Source: Talpa occidentalis (Eukaryota; Chordata; Mammalia; Eulipotyphla; Talpidae). Taken from it: a stretch of 64,000 bases of DNA. The stretch is taken from contig NW_023601104.1 in the NCBI RefSeq assembly GCF_014898055.3, positions 47,304,699 through 47,368,698 of the forward strand. Reading direction: 5' to 3'. Below, in pieces: positions 46,577 through 60,672 of the stretch. Position 1 is the first letter of the stretch, and each line of letters starts with the position of its first letter. Below the pieces are notes generated by a model. That model saw only the letters and a list, made by a program, of their open reading frames with translations, was not told the DNA's origin and made no database searches. The translations under genes and the position numbers were made by a program.

Positions 46577-49500
46577 CTCTACCCTTATACCAACACAACA
46601 CTTGATTTCTGTAGTTGTGTCGTAAGTTTTGAGTTTTCTCTTTTTTTCCTACGTGAGTAGTTACAGGCTTCTCAATTTTGATTTTTTTTTTTTTTTCAAA
46701 AGAACTTTGACTTTCATTGAGATTACAGTTTTTCTTCTCTGTTTTATCTCTAATCTTTATTTCCTTGCTCCTGCCAGCTTTGGGCTTAGTTTGCCCTGCC
46801 TCTAGTTCTTTAAGGTTAAGTTTGGGTAATTGATTTGTAATCTTTTTTCATGGAGGCTTGCATAGGCCTAAAGATCAGTCAGAAATGAAATCTTTTCTGG
46901 GTTTGCATTCAACACTAGGCATATGAATGCCCTATGCTTTTCAGTATTTGCAAGAGTTTTCAAAGCCTTTAATCTCAGGGGGCCTCCCTGGTGGTGCAAG
47001 GGGTTAAGCTTCCCACATGGCACAGCAGACCTCTCCTCTCCTGTCTCGCCTGCTACCCCCCTCAGCAGTGTATTTCAGTATATCTGCATGCTCTGCTCCC
47101 CACTCTATCTCTGGTGAATCCTCTCACCTCCCTCCCACCCCCAGCACCTCTGACCAGTACCCCACTTCTTGTATGCATAAATAAATAAATCTTTAAAAAA
47201 AAAAACAAAGCCTGTAGTCTCCCATGTATTCCCTTCTTCTAGCCTTTTCTTTTCAGGTCTTTTTGATCTTTCACTTGCTTACCCTGTCGGTTATACTTTG
47301 TTCAGGCTGCTGCAGCTATCAATAGTATATCTGTCTTAAATTGAAAAATGGTCCAGGTCCAGTCCTGAGGAAGTTCTGAGGAGGGTGAAACAAGGGCACA
47401 TATCTGAGCGTATACTTCAGGGAGACTCCACACAAGTCAAAACAATCAAATTTCTTTGATAGCACGTCCATATTACCTTCTCTTGGACAATCCACACCAA
47501 GAGCTTGAACCACGGTACCTAAGTACATGGTTCAGCTGGAGAGTGAAGTATGGTAGGGTAGATTAAGTTAGGATGTCATAAAACTCTCATCAGAATTTAC
47601 TTTTTTCTCATTAAACATTTTCCTAATTGTATTTTTAAAAATTAGATTTCAGTGTTTCTTAAAAAAAGTTGATTTCTGACTCTTTCTGGAAGCTTAATTA
47701 TTGCTTTTTTTTTTTTTAAGATTTTTATTAGTTTATGCATACAAGAGCTGGGGTACAGGCCAGAGATGCGGGGGGTGAGAGGATCCACCAGAGACAGAAT
47801 AGGCAAAGTGACTGAAATACACTGCTGAGGGGAGCAGTGGGCAAGACAGGAGAGCTCTGCTGCGCCATGTGGGTTTCTTCCTGGCCGGTTGGGGATCAAA
47901 ATGCTGCAGAGGCTGCGGATTGCTTCATAGTGTGGTGCTTAACCTCTTGTGCCACAAGGGAGGCCCAATTATTGCTTTCTTGCAAGGATAGTTCTATTAG
48001 AGTTTCCTAACACATTATTTTCAGTAATGTTACTTTACAAGTTGCATTTTATTTTATTTTGGTAAATTTGCTTTAAAACATTCTATATGGTTTAGAGATA
48101 AAGGATCACCCTTCAGGTATATATTACTACACCACACCCACCACCAGGGCACCCATAGTCTGCTACTAATAGTCCTTTGGGCCCCCTTACCCCTTTCCTC
48201 TTGTACTCCCCGTCTGCCTCCAATAGTCTCAATTCTATAGTCATATTTCTTTTTTCTTTTTTTTTTAAGATTTTATTTATTTATTTATACAAGCACCGGG
48301 TGAAATCAGAAGTGCGGGAGGGTGAGAGAATTCACCAGAGCCAGAGAGGGGAGCAGAACAGTCAGACTGACGAAATACACTGCTCAGGGGAGCAGCTGGC
48401 ACGGCAGGAGAGGTCTGCGCGCCATGTGGAACCCTCGCTGGTGGTTGGGGATCGAACCAGCACTGCAGAGGCTGCAGGCAGCCTCGCAGCCCAGTGCTCA
48501 ACCGCTGCGCCTCCCGGGAGGCCCTGTAGTCATATTTCTAGGGCTTGTAATTGGTTTGGTTTTGTTGGACCCTTTGTTTTATTTCTGTATATTCCATCTG
48601 TGAGTGACACCATCTGGTATTTGTTTTTCTCCTTCTGATCATTTAGCATAACCCCCTTGGGACCCCCCTTCCATCCATGTTATCACAAATGGCAAAAGTT
48701 TATGTTGTTTATATAGCTGAGTAGTATTTTATTGTGTATGCATAGCATGTCTTAATCCACTCACCTGTCTTTGGGCACTTACATTGTTTCCATAGTTTGG
48801 CTATTATAAACAGTGCTGGTGCCATTTAAACTGCTCACTGGAATTCATCAAAGATTAAAGAGGGGAAAAAAGTGAAGTAACATTGTTTTAGATGTAGGTT
48901 TTAGGAGTTGCTTTTTCTGTTGCTTGTGTCTATACAAGCATCTTCTTTCCTTTTCCAAATAAGCCTGTTCTTTTAAGATGTTAAAAAAAAATGGTAGGTT
49001 TTAGGAACTTTCGGTTACTGACACAATATAGTGTGGTTTGTTCTCTCAAAAAGAGTTGAATACCTCAATTGAAAAAAGCATCAATATCATTTTTTTTTTT
49101 TTAGTTTTAAAAATTTTTTTTTTAAAGATATATTTATTTATTTATACAAGTACTGGGTACAGTCAGAAGCGCGGGAGGGCGAGAGAATTCACCAGAGCCA
49201 GAGCAGGGAGCAGAACAGGCAGACTGACGAAATACACTGCTGAGGGGAGCAGTGGGCGTGACAGGAGATGTCTGTGCGCCATATGGGACCCTCGCTTGGT
49301 GGCCGGGGATAGAACTGGTGCTGTAGAGGCTGCAGGCAGCCTCGCAAACCAGCGCTCAACCGCTGTGCCACCGGGGAGGCCCAGTTTTAAAAATATTTTT
49401 ATAGCTATTTGCTTTTCTCACTGTTAGCTTGTGTCTTCTGTCGAAAAAATGATGACTGCCCTAATAAATATGGAGAAAAGAAAACTAATGAGAAATGGAA

Positions 49501-52500
49501 TGTCACTGTACATTACTATTGTTTGGTGAGTATTATTTATAATTACAACCTAGAAATTTGGTATTCTTCTAAAAAGAATTAGAATTAGATCTTGGATGTT
49601 TTCTGAGAATTCGATAAATCATGTACTGGATCTCATTTTGTCAAAACATAAAAAATAAGACTTTTCATTTTTCAAATTGAAAGATTCTGAAATTACTTGG
49701 TATGTATAAAGACTCATCCTCATTACTATTTATTTTTGTCTAGTTCTTTTAGGGCCTAAGTGGAAAAACGAAGAAAATGGTTAGGTTTCTAAGGGAGTTG
49801 TTCTCTTTACCACTTTGTTTCCATTGTTGTTTAGTGATAAACTTGTTTGAAGGTTTAGGTTTAGAAGGAAAGTATTTTACTTTGCAGAGAACCTGGAATG
49901 AAAAATTCTAACTAAAAGTAATAAATATGTGTGGAGAAGGAAATACGTTAGTGAAATAGGTTAGTGTATGGATTACACAAAGGAAAAATTGATATCATAC
50001 AAAGTCTTCCCTCCACCAACTTCTCACTTCAGTGAATCTGTGCCTTCAGATATTAGTGGCTACATTACAGCTTTAGGTTGGCAGAGTTACATTTAGTACA
50101 TATTATTTCTTAACACTGTTATTTTATAACATTGTTATAAAACAAATTATTCTCAAATTTAGCATCTTAACCAGCATCTGTTATCTCAAATTCAGGGTCT
50201 GTTATCTCTAATTCATTGTCTTCCTGGGGTTACAATGGCAGTGTTATCCAGGATGTAGTCATCTGAAGGCTTACATGTACTGGAGGATATACCTCTATGG
50301 CTCACTCACGTAACTTATAACCTCAATTCATCCTTACAATTGCAGGAAGCCCCACTCAGTTCTTTACCTCCTAGGCACTTCTATAGGTCTGCTCACAGTA
50401 TGGTGTCTGATCTCCAAGCAGGTGATAAGAGAGGAGGGGTAGAGGAGAAGGATAAATATACAAAGACAGGACAAATATGATGTAGTCTTCAGTCACATAC
50501 TGCTTTACTGTTGCATTGATACTGTATGTTGAAAGTGAGTCATTATCTAGTCCTATACTCAAGTTGAGGGAGGCAATTAGAGCCCACCTCTTAAAGGAAG
50601 GAGTATCAGCACAGCTGTGGAAGTCTATTTTATTTTGTAGCACAAAAAAAAAAAAACTTCATTTTTAAAAAAAATTTCTTTTACTTTACATGCAGTGGAA
50701 TTAGGAGGGGTTTTTTAATTAGTTGGTGGGTTATTAACTAATTGCTAAGTAAAATATATCATTTGTGATTTTCTTTGGGATATATTATATTGAGTAAAAT
50801 AAGCCTCTTTAATCACACATTTGAAGCATTTTTTAATACTTGATGCTTTTAAATTACAATTACATCAAAATTTCCCTTGCATTGTCTTATTTTAGTAACA
50901 TGTAAAAATTTAAAAAATAATAACCCTAGGCTCAACCCCTATAAAGATTCTATTCCTTGTGAACAGAAAAATATAGTAATAGAACTTAAGACCTGAAAGA
51001 CTTAATTAAGAGACAATCAAAATCCAAAATTTTTGTGTTTAAGGAGAGAGACATTAAATTATTTGCTTAGGGCTTCAGAACGTTGGACACAGATTCTGAT
51101 TTGTAAGCCATGATTTCTCATTCATGGTTCCATGCTTTTTCTTGATTGAGATACCCTTAACATATTTAAATTGAATTAAATATCTGATTTTTAAAACTCA
51201 GTTAGTCTTAGCTACAATGTAACAGGATTACCTATAAACATGCCTTTTATGACTCATAGTCCAGCTGGATTTAAAATTAGCTTGAAATATCACTGATAAT
51301 CTGAATTACCTTCACAGTACTATATTTTTTAGTATTTTTCAGGATTTGCCACTCTTTTTCCTTGAAACTTATAAGTGTGTTTTATTTTCTTCTAAGATGT
51401 TTTTCTCCTTCCTATTTTCTAGAATAATTTAAGAAACTAGTAGTTATATGAGCTCTTAATATACAGTGTTCTCCACATCACAGAATGTGAGTAGCCTCTT
51501 ACTTAAGCCATTAAATAGAGATGATGGATAAAGAGGTGCTTGAAAATTGAGTTTTTTTATGTCTGCTTTTCTTGGAATGTTATGTATTATTTTATTCCAA
51601 ACAAGTTTCTTAGAGTTAATTTTCTAATTAAGACTATATTCATAGTTGATGTCAAGTGGAATTTGGCAAAGAGGTAAAGAAGAAGAAGGCGTTTATGGTT
51701 TTCTGATAGAAGACATCAGGAAAGAAGTGAATAGGGCTTCTAAACTGGTAAGTAAAATTTTACTCATTTTACAATAAGTACCATAAATATTGTTATTACT
51801 AGGTTAGTCCTTTCCATCAATTTCTCCATTAAAGTTTATAAGACTTTGATTTTACATTTTAATATATTGTCAAATATAGTGAATTTTAGAAAAACATCTT
51901 GTATTTTTATAACTGAAAGAGAGCTTAACTGACTCTGGATAATATATATGGCAGTAATGATTTCACTTTCTTATCTTATCCCAACCTATCCATCAGTTTT
52001 CCCACTCTTACTATCAGAATTATGGTCATACTTCCACCCTGCTGTTCTTCAAGCCCTCAATTTGAGTCAACACAGTCATACATCCTATTTTCATCCTAAC
52101 ACCTCAGTAGCTGGATTAGAACTATGCTTGAGGTGGAAATTACACAGGCCATACAGATTATAAATTTGTGATCTCCGTACCTCTCGTGACCCTTCTGTGG
52201 CATTGTATGTTTGGGTTCAATGTCTTTGCCTTTTTTCCAAATTAAATATTCTAAAATTTAACCCCTGTTTAATCAGTTGTAATTTGTGAATCTTCTGTAT
52301 GACAGCTACTGTATTATATGCAAGGAAAAAATTATAGTTCTTCATATGGTTTGTGTAGAACTATTGAGAGAATGAGAAGGTTAGAAACAGGGAGTTCTGT
52401 TCAGAAAATGTCATGCTAGAATTAATGGTTTCCATAGTGGAGCAGTTTTGGATAGTAAGAGGATTCATCATTGTTCTACAGGAGATGAAGAGCATTGTCA

Positions 52501-55500
52501 CAATTAGTTGTAGTTAAAGAAAGGTAATTCCATCAATGCAGAAGTTTAGAATAAAAAAAAATTAAATGCAGACAAAGGGGCCAAAGAATTTTGGTGACAG
52601 AATAGATACCGTTAGACTCAAAAGACCAGATTTTAAAATATGAAGATAGAATAGTGGCCTGTAGTCTGCAACTGAGAGCTAAAATAGTAATTTGTTTTAT
52701 CCCCCTCTTTCCCCTCTCTACATCCCACTCATTACCAAGTAACATCCTTGGTAACTTCCTTACCAAGTCTGCAAATTAAGAATAGGAAAATAAGCAGCTT
52801 CATTTGAGAAATTGTATAAGGGAAGTATAAAAAGACCTTTATTTTAGTTGTGGCAAAGGAATGGAGGCAAATTATTTTTGAAGATGTTGAGGATGCAAGG
52901 GAATTGTTGAGAAAGTAGTGGATCCAGACATGAGGGAAAGCCTTGAGAAAGAGATAGGTTACAGTGGCATTTGTTTAAGGGTCTTGTGAGAATATTAGTA
53001 TCAAAATTACTCAGCCTTCTGGATGACAGTGAACCCGTTGTAAATGATGGCCTTTAAAATCGCCCTTATGGTTTGGAAATAACATCTGAATCCTCTCTGA
53101 GTATATTTTGAGAATATTTGATCCTAAAGAGGTGTCTCCATTATGACCTTACTAGAATTCCATGTTAGTTTATTGGCACAGCCTCAGGCTGACAAGATAC
53201 TCTAGGTCCTGGTGGAACTTAAGGGGTCTCAGCAGTTAAGACCATATAATCCTTTTATCAATGACTGTTATAATGGTTCTAAGATGTTTTAGATACTGCT
53301 CTACTTTTAGCAATGATTGATTCATCTAATAGTCTTTCTGTTTATATACTATTATTATATTTCAGTTAGTAGCTATAGTATTATATTCATTTCCTAGGAT
53401 TGCCATAATACATTACCACAAACTGCATTGCTTGAAACAAATTCTCATGATTCTGGAGACAAGAATAAAAAAAAAAAAAAAAAAAGTTGTCAGGATTGAT
53501 TCCTTCTGTTAAACTCTGAGGGAAAATCGATTCTATGCTTCTCTAAATTTCTGGTGACTCCTGACAACCTTTCACATTCTTTGGCTTGTGGCAGCATAAT
53601 TCTATTCTATGCTTTCATTAATGCATGACTTTCCTCTCTCTCTTGGTCTAAAGTTTCCCTCCCCTTTATCATAGGACACCAGTCAGTTGAAATAGGGGCC
53701 ACCCTAAATCCAGGATCATCTCATCTTGAAATACTTAATTTACTTAATCTACAATCTACAAAGACCTTATTTCCAAGCAAGGTTACATTCTTAGGTACCC
53801 AGAACTAGAACCTCAGCATAAATGTTGGGGGGCACTATTTAACCTATTATGAGTATAGAACACTTTCATTTGGTTTACAGTGGTATAGCTAATTTTTTTT
53901 ACACATTACTTTTTTTAGTATTGTTTTGCTGTTCTCCTTGGTGAATACTTAGTAACTTACTATCAAGACTCAAATGAGAGTTTATGCATAGTTTATAAAC
54001 CCTTCATATTAAAACATTTTATTTAACAAATAACAAGGAAAAGAAGCTTCATTCTCTGCATGTTAGATTAGAGATATTTATCAGAAATTCTTATAATAGA
54101 ATCTTTGGTGTTGAACAATTTTTATGTCTAGCTGTTGTGTGATTAAAAAACAATTTGAGACTTCCACCAAGAAATATTCATAACACCTTGGTCATATGAT
54201 AGTATTCAAATTTTGTATGTTATAATTCCTATTTTTATATTTTCTTCTAGAAATGCTCTATTTGCAGGAAAACTGGTGCTTCAATTGGATGTGTAGCACC
54301 TCGGTGTAAACGAAGTTATCATTTCCCGTGTGGACTTCAGAGGGAATGTATTTTCCAGTTCACTGGCAATTTTGCGTGAGTTAACTAACTATTGAATGTG
54401 AAAGATGGATGTTTAAGAAAAGTGGAAAATAGATACTATACCACGATAATATATAATTCCTTTGTAAATTTTCTTTTCAACACTGTGGAGTTTTTACATA
54501 AGAATTATGTAATGTCTCCCCTCCTTATAGAGTCATTTTTAAAAATTGCCTTGTTTAAAATGGACTTACCATTGAATCTTTAACTTTCATTCTAAAATGT
54601 GAGAGAGAACTGTTAATTTCTACCTTATATATTCTAAATTTATGTCACTCTTTAGGTTCAATAGTGCACTTTTCTTTCATGGGGTCATATGTATTTCTCA
54701 TTGGGTAAATTGAAGGTATGTTAATTTGGTAGAATCCAAAAAATAAATAATATTCCCTGGGATGTCCCTAAAAATACTTACTTCCTGAGTACCACTTTAA
54801 ACATCAAGATTTGGGGCTCCCCTGTGGTGCAGTGGTTGAGCGCTGGGCTGCGAAGCTGCCCACAGCCTCTGCAGCGCCAGTTCGATCCCTGGCTGCTCCC
54901 CGGCCGCCAGGCAAGGGTCCCACATGGCTCGCAGACCTCTCCTGCCCCCCGCTGCTCCCCTCAGCAGTGTACTTCAGTCCTTCTGCCTGCTCTGCTCCCC
55001 GCTCTGGCTCTGGTGAATTCTGTCACCCTCCCGCGCTTCTGACCTGTACCCAGTGCTTGTATTAATAAATAAATAATTTTTTAAAATAAATAAATAAATA
55101 AACATCAAGATTTTATGAGTTTCGGCATTTCGTATCATGAGTATTCTTTTTCTTTTAGTCATGTTCTTGACTTGTTTAATGGATTATCACCATGTGAGGA
55201 AACTACAGTTTAGAAAAAACAATTGGAAACAAATTTTTTGTTGATTAAGATGTAATTATTTGTATTTTACTGGTTATATCATGTATAACCAGTTATATGA
55301 ACTAAAATACTAAGTTCCTTCAACTTTGTACAGTGTTGAGTACAGTGGTTTGTACTGTCCAATACTCTGTTGCTAACACACATGGGATTCTCAGCATAAT
55401 ATTACTGAAATTCTGTAAGGTAAGTCTTAGCACCAAAAGGTTCATATTTTAAAAGTCCAGCTCTTCTTGGTCATAGGTTGTGAGTCTGATTTATTTGTTA

Positions 55501-58500
55501 AGGTTTCAATCTTCTGTAAGTTAACAATGAAAGGGACATGAAAGAATTTTCTCTTAAAAATGTGAATTGTAATGCTAGCCTAGTAGTGCTTTGTAATTTG
55601 TTAGATGCTATTTTAAATAATTTATGTTTTTAGGTCATTTTGTTGGAGCCACCGACCTGTTCAAATAATTACATCTAATAATTATAGAGATTCCTTACCA
55701 TGCACTATTTGCTTGGAATTTATTGAGCCTATTCCAACTTACAGCATATTACTAAGTCCTTGTTGTAAGAATGCTTGGTTTCATAGAGACTGTTTACAGG
55801 TAAGACTTGTTGCTTACTGATTTGAATTTTAAATGGAAAAGAATTGATCTGTGTATTTTAGCACTTATTACATTGTAACTTTTAAAAGTCATTAAAGTCA
55901 TATTAATATATGCAATTACTATTTTAATGTGCACTTTATATTCTGTCTTTTAAATACATGTAAAATTTGTTGTTTTTACCTAGGTGTTTTGTTTGTGTTT
56001 CATAGTAAATAAATCACAGGTTTAAATCCCCTAATTCATTTACATGTTTAAGCTACCAAGATATATGAAATGATAATTTAACTCTCAGCTAAGGTATTTA
56101 AATGCTAAAAGAGACTTTTTTTAAAAAACTATGATGAAGACTTTATCTTAACTTCTTGACAGGGAACTGATTACTCTCTAATGAAATAAAAGTATTCATT
56201 GAGAGTCAAGGCAAACCTAGTGACAAGTTTTCAAGTAAATGATATATAAAATACAGGATTTTAAACATCATACTTTTTGATTCAGAAGATGCATGAAAAC
56301 TTTCAAAAGACCCCAGTTATTAATAACCTCAGTTATGTAGTATGCATTGGTAAAAGTGCCAACTGATAGATTTACAGCTAATAACATGCCAAGTAAAAAA
56401 GGATTTGCTTAAGTTTAACTCTGGTGTTTAAAGCTTGGCTTTTATTGTTTAGTAAAATGAAATGTTATTATTGATTATAAATTATCAATGAAAGGAGCTT
56501 TTAAGGCTAGAGATAAGTAAACTCTCTTTGGTTTCATCAAAGTCTTGAGAAGCACTAACCATCAAAATAACAAGATTTCCTTAATTGATTACTTTCTATT
56601 CTTTAAATATGAGCATTGAACTATTATATTTAAGATTATTCAGTTAAAAGTAGCAGGATGGAACCTATTTTACTAGATATTAGAAATTCTGTTAGTTTTT
56701 ACAAAGAAATGTTTCTAAAAGGGAATACAGAGCACAATTCATAAACAATGTAAAGTGTCATTTATACCTATAGAGGAAGAAATCATATCAGAATCTTTAA
56801 AAAGTGATTTATCTTAATTAAGGGATTGTATTTAAATGAATTTAATTGCTATGATATATATTGTTAATTTTGTAAAAGTATGTTATTTTGTAATAGTATA
56901 TAACAATTTTTTTTTAATTTGTTGATGCATGATAAATACATTTGCCTTGTTTACATATTAATAGTCAAAGAAGTTCTCAAATTTGAGCTCAGGGCTTTTT
57001 TGTGAACACCCTGAAAATACCAAGTTTCTAATTCTGTCTTTGAAAAGTAGAAATAATATTACTAACAAAAAATGAATGTCTACTTTATGCATATATAACA
57101 ATCAGAAACACATGGACACCTGTCTGTGATGTAAAAATTAATAAGCAGTTGTTACCTGAATAGAGAAGACAATGCTAATTCTTCAGTCATATTCTTTAAA
57201 GGAGCTCCAGAGATACTTGTATATTAGGATTTTAACTGAAATAGTAAATGTAGTCTAACCGGTCTAGGTTATTGTTAACAATACCTGAAGAAACCACTTT
57301 GAAAATCTTTGTATTTCATTAGTATAATAGAAGGAATAAACCTATGCAATAGTATGAGAATTATATGTGTCTAAGCAAATTTCATTATTTGCAACTACTA
57401 CAAATGCTGTATATATTGGTATTTTGTGTGAATCAAAACTTTTCACTCCATATATCTACAGATTTATCATTATTATTATTCACTGTTGAATTTCCCCATC
57501 ATTGCTGTGGTCTTATTGATATAGGAGCAGAACCAATCTACATTCTCTCCACTGATGTATTAGAGTTCCTTCACTTTCAAGTTATTTGAACCTGAATTTC
57601 TTTCTTCACTTCTTTCTACACCATCCACAAATCATTTCCTAAGTCTTATCATGTCTACATAGTAGCTATATTTTGTATATCTTTTTTTTGCTATGTTTTC
57701 TTTTTTTTTTTAATTAGGATTTTGGGGTTACATTTTTACTCTATATTATACTCACCTTCCACCAAACCACCCATGCCAGTATCCTATCTACTTCTATCCC
57801 CTGTTCCCTCCTCTGTTTCCCTCTGGTAACTAGAACATATTTTTCACTAAGTCTAAGATTTGTTTTCCTGTATTTTGCCAGTCTATGTTTATTGGTTATT
57901 TATATTTCACTGATAAGTGAAATCATCCAATATATGTCTTTCAGTTTCTGACTCACCTCAAGGTCTATCCACTTTGTCCCAAAAGGTACTACTTCATCAT
58001 TTTTAATACCTTTCATTGTGTGGTATTGTATTGAGTATATATTCAACAAATTCTTTATCCATTATCTGTCAGCAGGCATTTAGTTTGGTTCCATGACTTG
58101 GCAATTGTGGCAGTTTACTGTACATATTTGTGTGGGTATATCTCTGGGCTTTCTGTTCTATGCCATTGGAATGAGTTTCTTTTTTTGTTCCAGTACTGTT
58201 GCTATATAGTTTAGCTTGAAGTCAGGGAGTGTTATTCCCTCTTGTTTTTTTTTCTTTTCTCTCATGATTGCTTTAGCAACTCAAATCCTGTTGCCATTTT
58301 ATACAAATAATTGTTTGATTTCTTTGAAAACAGTCATTGGGATTTTAATAGGTATTGTGTTTAATCTGTAAATTTCTTGAAGTAATACGATTGTTTTAAT
58401 GATATTTATTCGTCAGTCCTTGAACTTGGGACATTTTTCCATTTCTTGTGTCGTCTTCTATTTCCTTTAACAGAACCTTGTAGTTTTCAGTTCTTCACCT

Positions 58501-60619
58501 TTGTTGATTCCCCGCTATTTCGTTCTTTTTTCTATCTCTTTGCTAAAGAACTCTCTATTCCTGAATGTCCTTTCTAGGATTTTACACCTGCCTACCTGCC
58601 TTTGATTGATCTTCCAGTAGTTCATGTAGAATATTTAATATAAAAAAAATTTAATGTTTTTTCAAAATCTTTGGTAGGTTCTCTATTTCTGTATCCTTTA
58701 AATATGACCTGAAACTTTTGTTTTTCTCTTTTTCATCTTTGTTCAGACGTTCCTTATTTTCTAGGCATGTATATTGCCTTGTTTGGTTTTTGCGGTTGGG
58801 ATATTGTGGATTTAGTTTTGTTTCTCCTTAGTTAGCCTTGATGTGAGGTGGAAGTGGGAAGAGAGTCTGGGGCTTAAATACTCAGTCTCAGTTTTGTTGA
58901 GAAGTGAAGTTTGTCACCTCTACCTTCTCTTCATTCTATAGCAAGCTCTGTTTGGTGCTTTGGTTGTCCTAACTTCCGACTCTGCCTTCCCACTCTGCCT
59001 CCCTGCTGCTCCATTCTGCCATGGATCATGATTCCTTGAAGCTTGAATCTCCTGGTGAGAGCGTCTAGATCTTGCCTACAGGGCTCATGCTCTAGGATTC
59101 AGTTGGGCATGACCAGCAGGGAGCTCCTGAGTGGGTTTTGTGCCCTGTTGGCCACCTATGGTCATATGCAATGGCTGTCATCACTGCTGCTGCCCCTCCA
59201 AGGGACCCTGGCTGTAAGTCCTGCCTGCCTGGTTAGTACTTTCCAAGAGAGTGGTAATGTTCTGTTATCAAATCCTCCTACTGCTGTTGGTCCTACTTTG
59301 AGCCCTGCCTGGCTCTGCCTGAAGACTCTGATCTCTTACATTGGGAGGGGGTTGGGAGGAGAGCTATCCTTGCCCACATTGCATCTCAGAACTCAGTGTC
59401 CCAGGCCAGACCTACACAGTATCTCAGCACTCTTTTTCTGAAAAGTTATGGTGAAAATCACTGTGCACTGGGAGTACCCTTTAGAGTCATCAGGCCCTAC
59501 GTCTGCTGTCCCAGCCATACTCCCCATTGCCTGCTTTGTTTTTTCCCCCTGTAACATGCCACCAACTTTAGTGCTAGTTGTTCATTGGAAAGTCCTAGGA
59601 CTTTGTTAGGGAACTTCTATATCTTCATTTGAGCAATTTTTTTTCAAGTTATTAGCGGAGGAAGTTATCCCAGCCTCTATTCTGCCATCAGCCGTCATGT
59701 TGGTCTTTCCTAATACCTTTTGCATTAAACCCTCTGCTTAGGGCCTCCCTGGTGGCGCAGTGGTTGAGCGCTGGGTTGTGAAGCTGCCCGCAGCCTCCAC
59801 AGCGCCGGTTCGATCCCTGGCCACCAGCGAGGGTCCCACATGGTGCACAGACCTCTCCTGCCACCCACTGCTCCCCTCAGCTGTGTATTTCATCTGTCTG
59901 CCTGTTCTGTTCCCCTCTCTGGCTCTGGTGAATTCTCTCACCCTCCTGCGCTTCTGACTGTACCCAGTGCTTGTATAAATAAATAAATCTTTAAAAAAAA
60001 AAAGGGGGGGTGGACGACTCCCCTGTGGTGCAGCAGTTGAACGCTGGGTTGCGAAGCTGCCCTCAGCCTCTGCAACACTGGTTCGATCCCCGGACACTAG
60101 GTGAGGGTCCCACATGGCGCACAGACCTCTCCTGCCGCCCGCTGCTCCCCTCAGCAGTATACTTCGTCAGTCTGCCTGTTCTGTTCCCCGCTCTGGCTCT
60201 GATGAATTCTCTCACCCTCCCGCACTTCTGACTGTACCCAGTGCTTGTATAAATAAATAATAAATAAATCTTAAAAAAAATAAATAAACCCTCTGCTTAA
60301 TTTAATTTCAGATACTTATTAAAGCTGTACTTTTATTGGAGCCTACTAACTTACTTTCTCCTGCATTCCTTATTCTTTATTAATTCTTCACACTACTGCC
60401 TTCGATTGACTTGTCTAGCCTTATAATTTAGTTCATTATGGCTAACATGTAACTCCTAAATATATTAGTTAGCTCCCTGATCACATTTGTGTTCTCTGGT
60501 CACTGAGACTTGATATATGCTATTCCCTTTTTTTTTTTTTTTCAATTTTCCTGGAAAACCCCTGTTCTTCCAAATATGGTGAGTTTTGACCTCACCATCT
60601 ATGTGACATTTTATCAAGC

Positions 60620-60672
<53 letters not shown>

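Larger units (their letters stand above)
44700..46976 (-). mobile_element. Composite antisense L1 block in intron 2
   Basis: Old antisense L1 text from 44700 ('accattttagctatttgaagtgtaag') to about 46976 ('cttgctcctgccagctttgggctta'). A second L1-3'-UTR-like piece (about 45140-45460) and a SINE (45463-45722) are nested in it. Confidence 0.7.
42717..49427 (+). other. G2E3: G2E3 intron 2
   Basis: A 6.7-kb intron. 42717-44690 is AT-rich and without any element I recognise. The remainder is antisense L1 text broken by SINEs (listed separately). 47222-47695 and 48840-49100 hold nothing I can name. Confidence 0.88.
54376..55633 (+). other. G2E3: G2E3 intron 5
   Basis: A short intron containing one full SINE (54813-55099) and a small inverted repeat at 55269-55293. 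The rest is unique and AT-rich. Confidence 0.9.

Noticed and set aside
59043..59441. 132-codon ORF in intron 6
   Set aside because: Located in GC-richer sequence continuous with an antisense L1. No splice sites or protein family fit.
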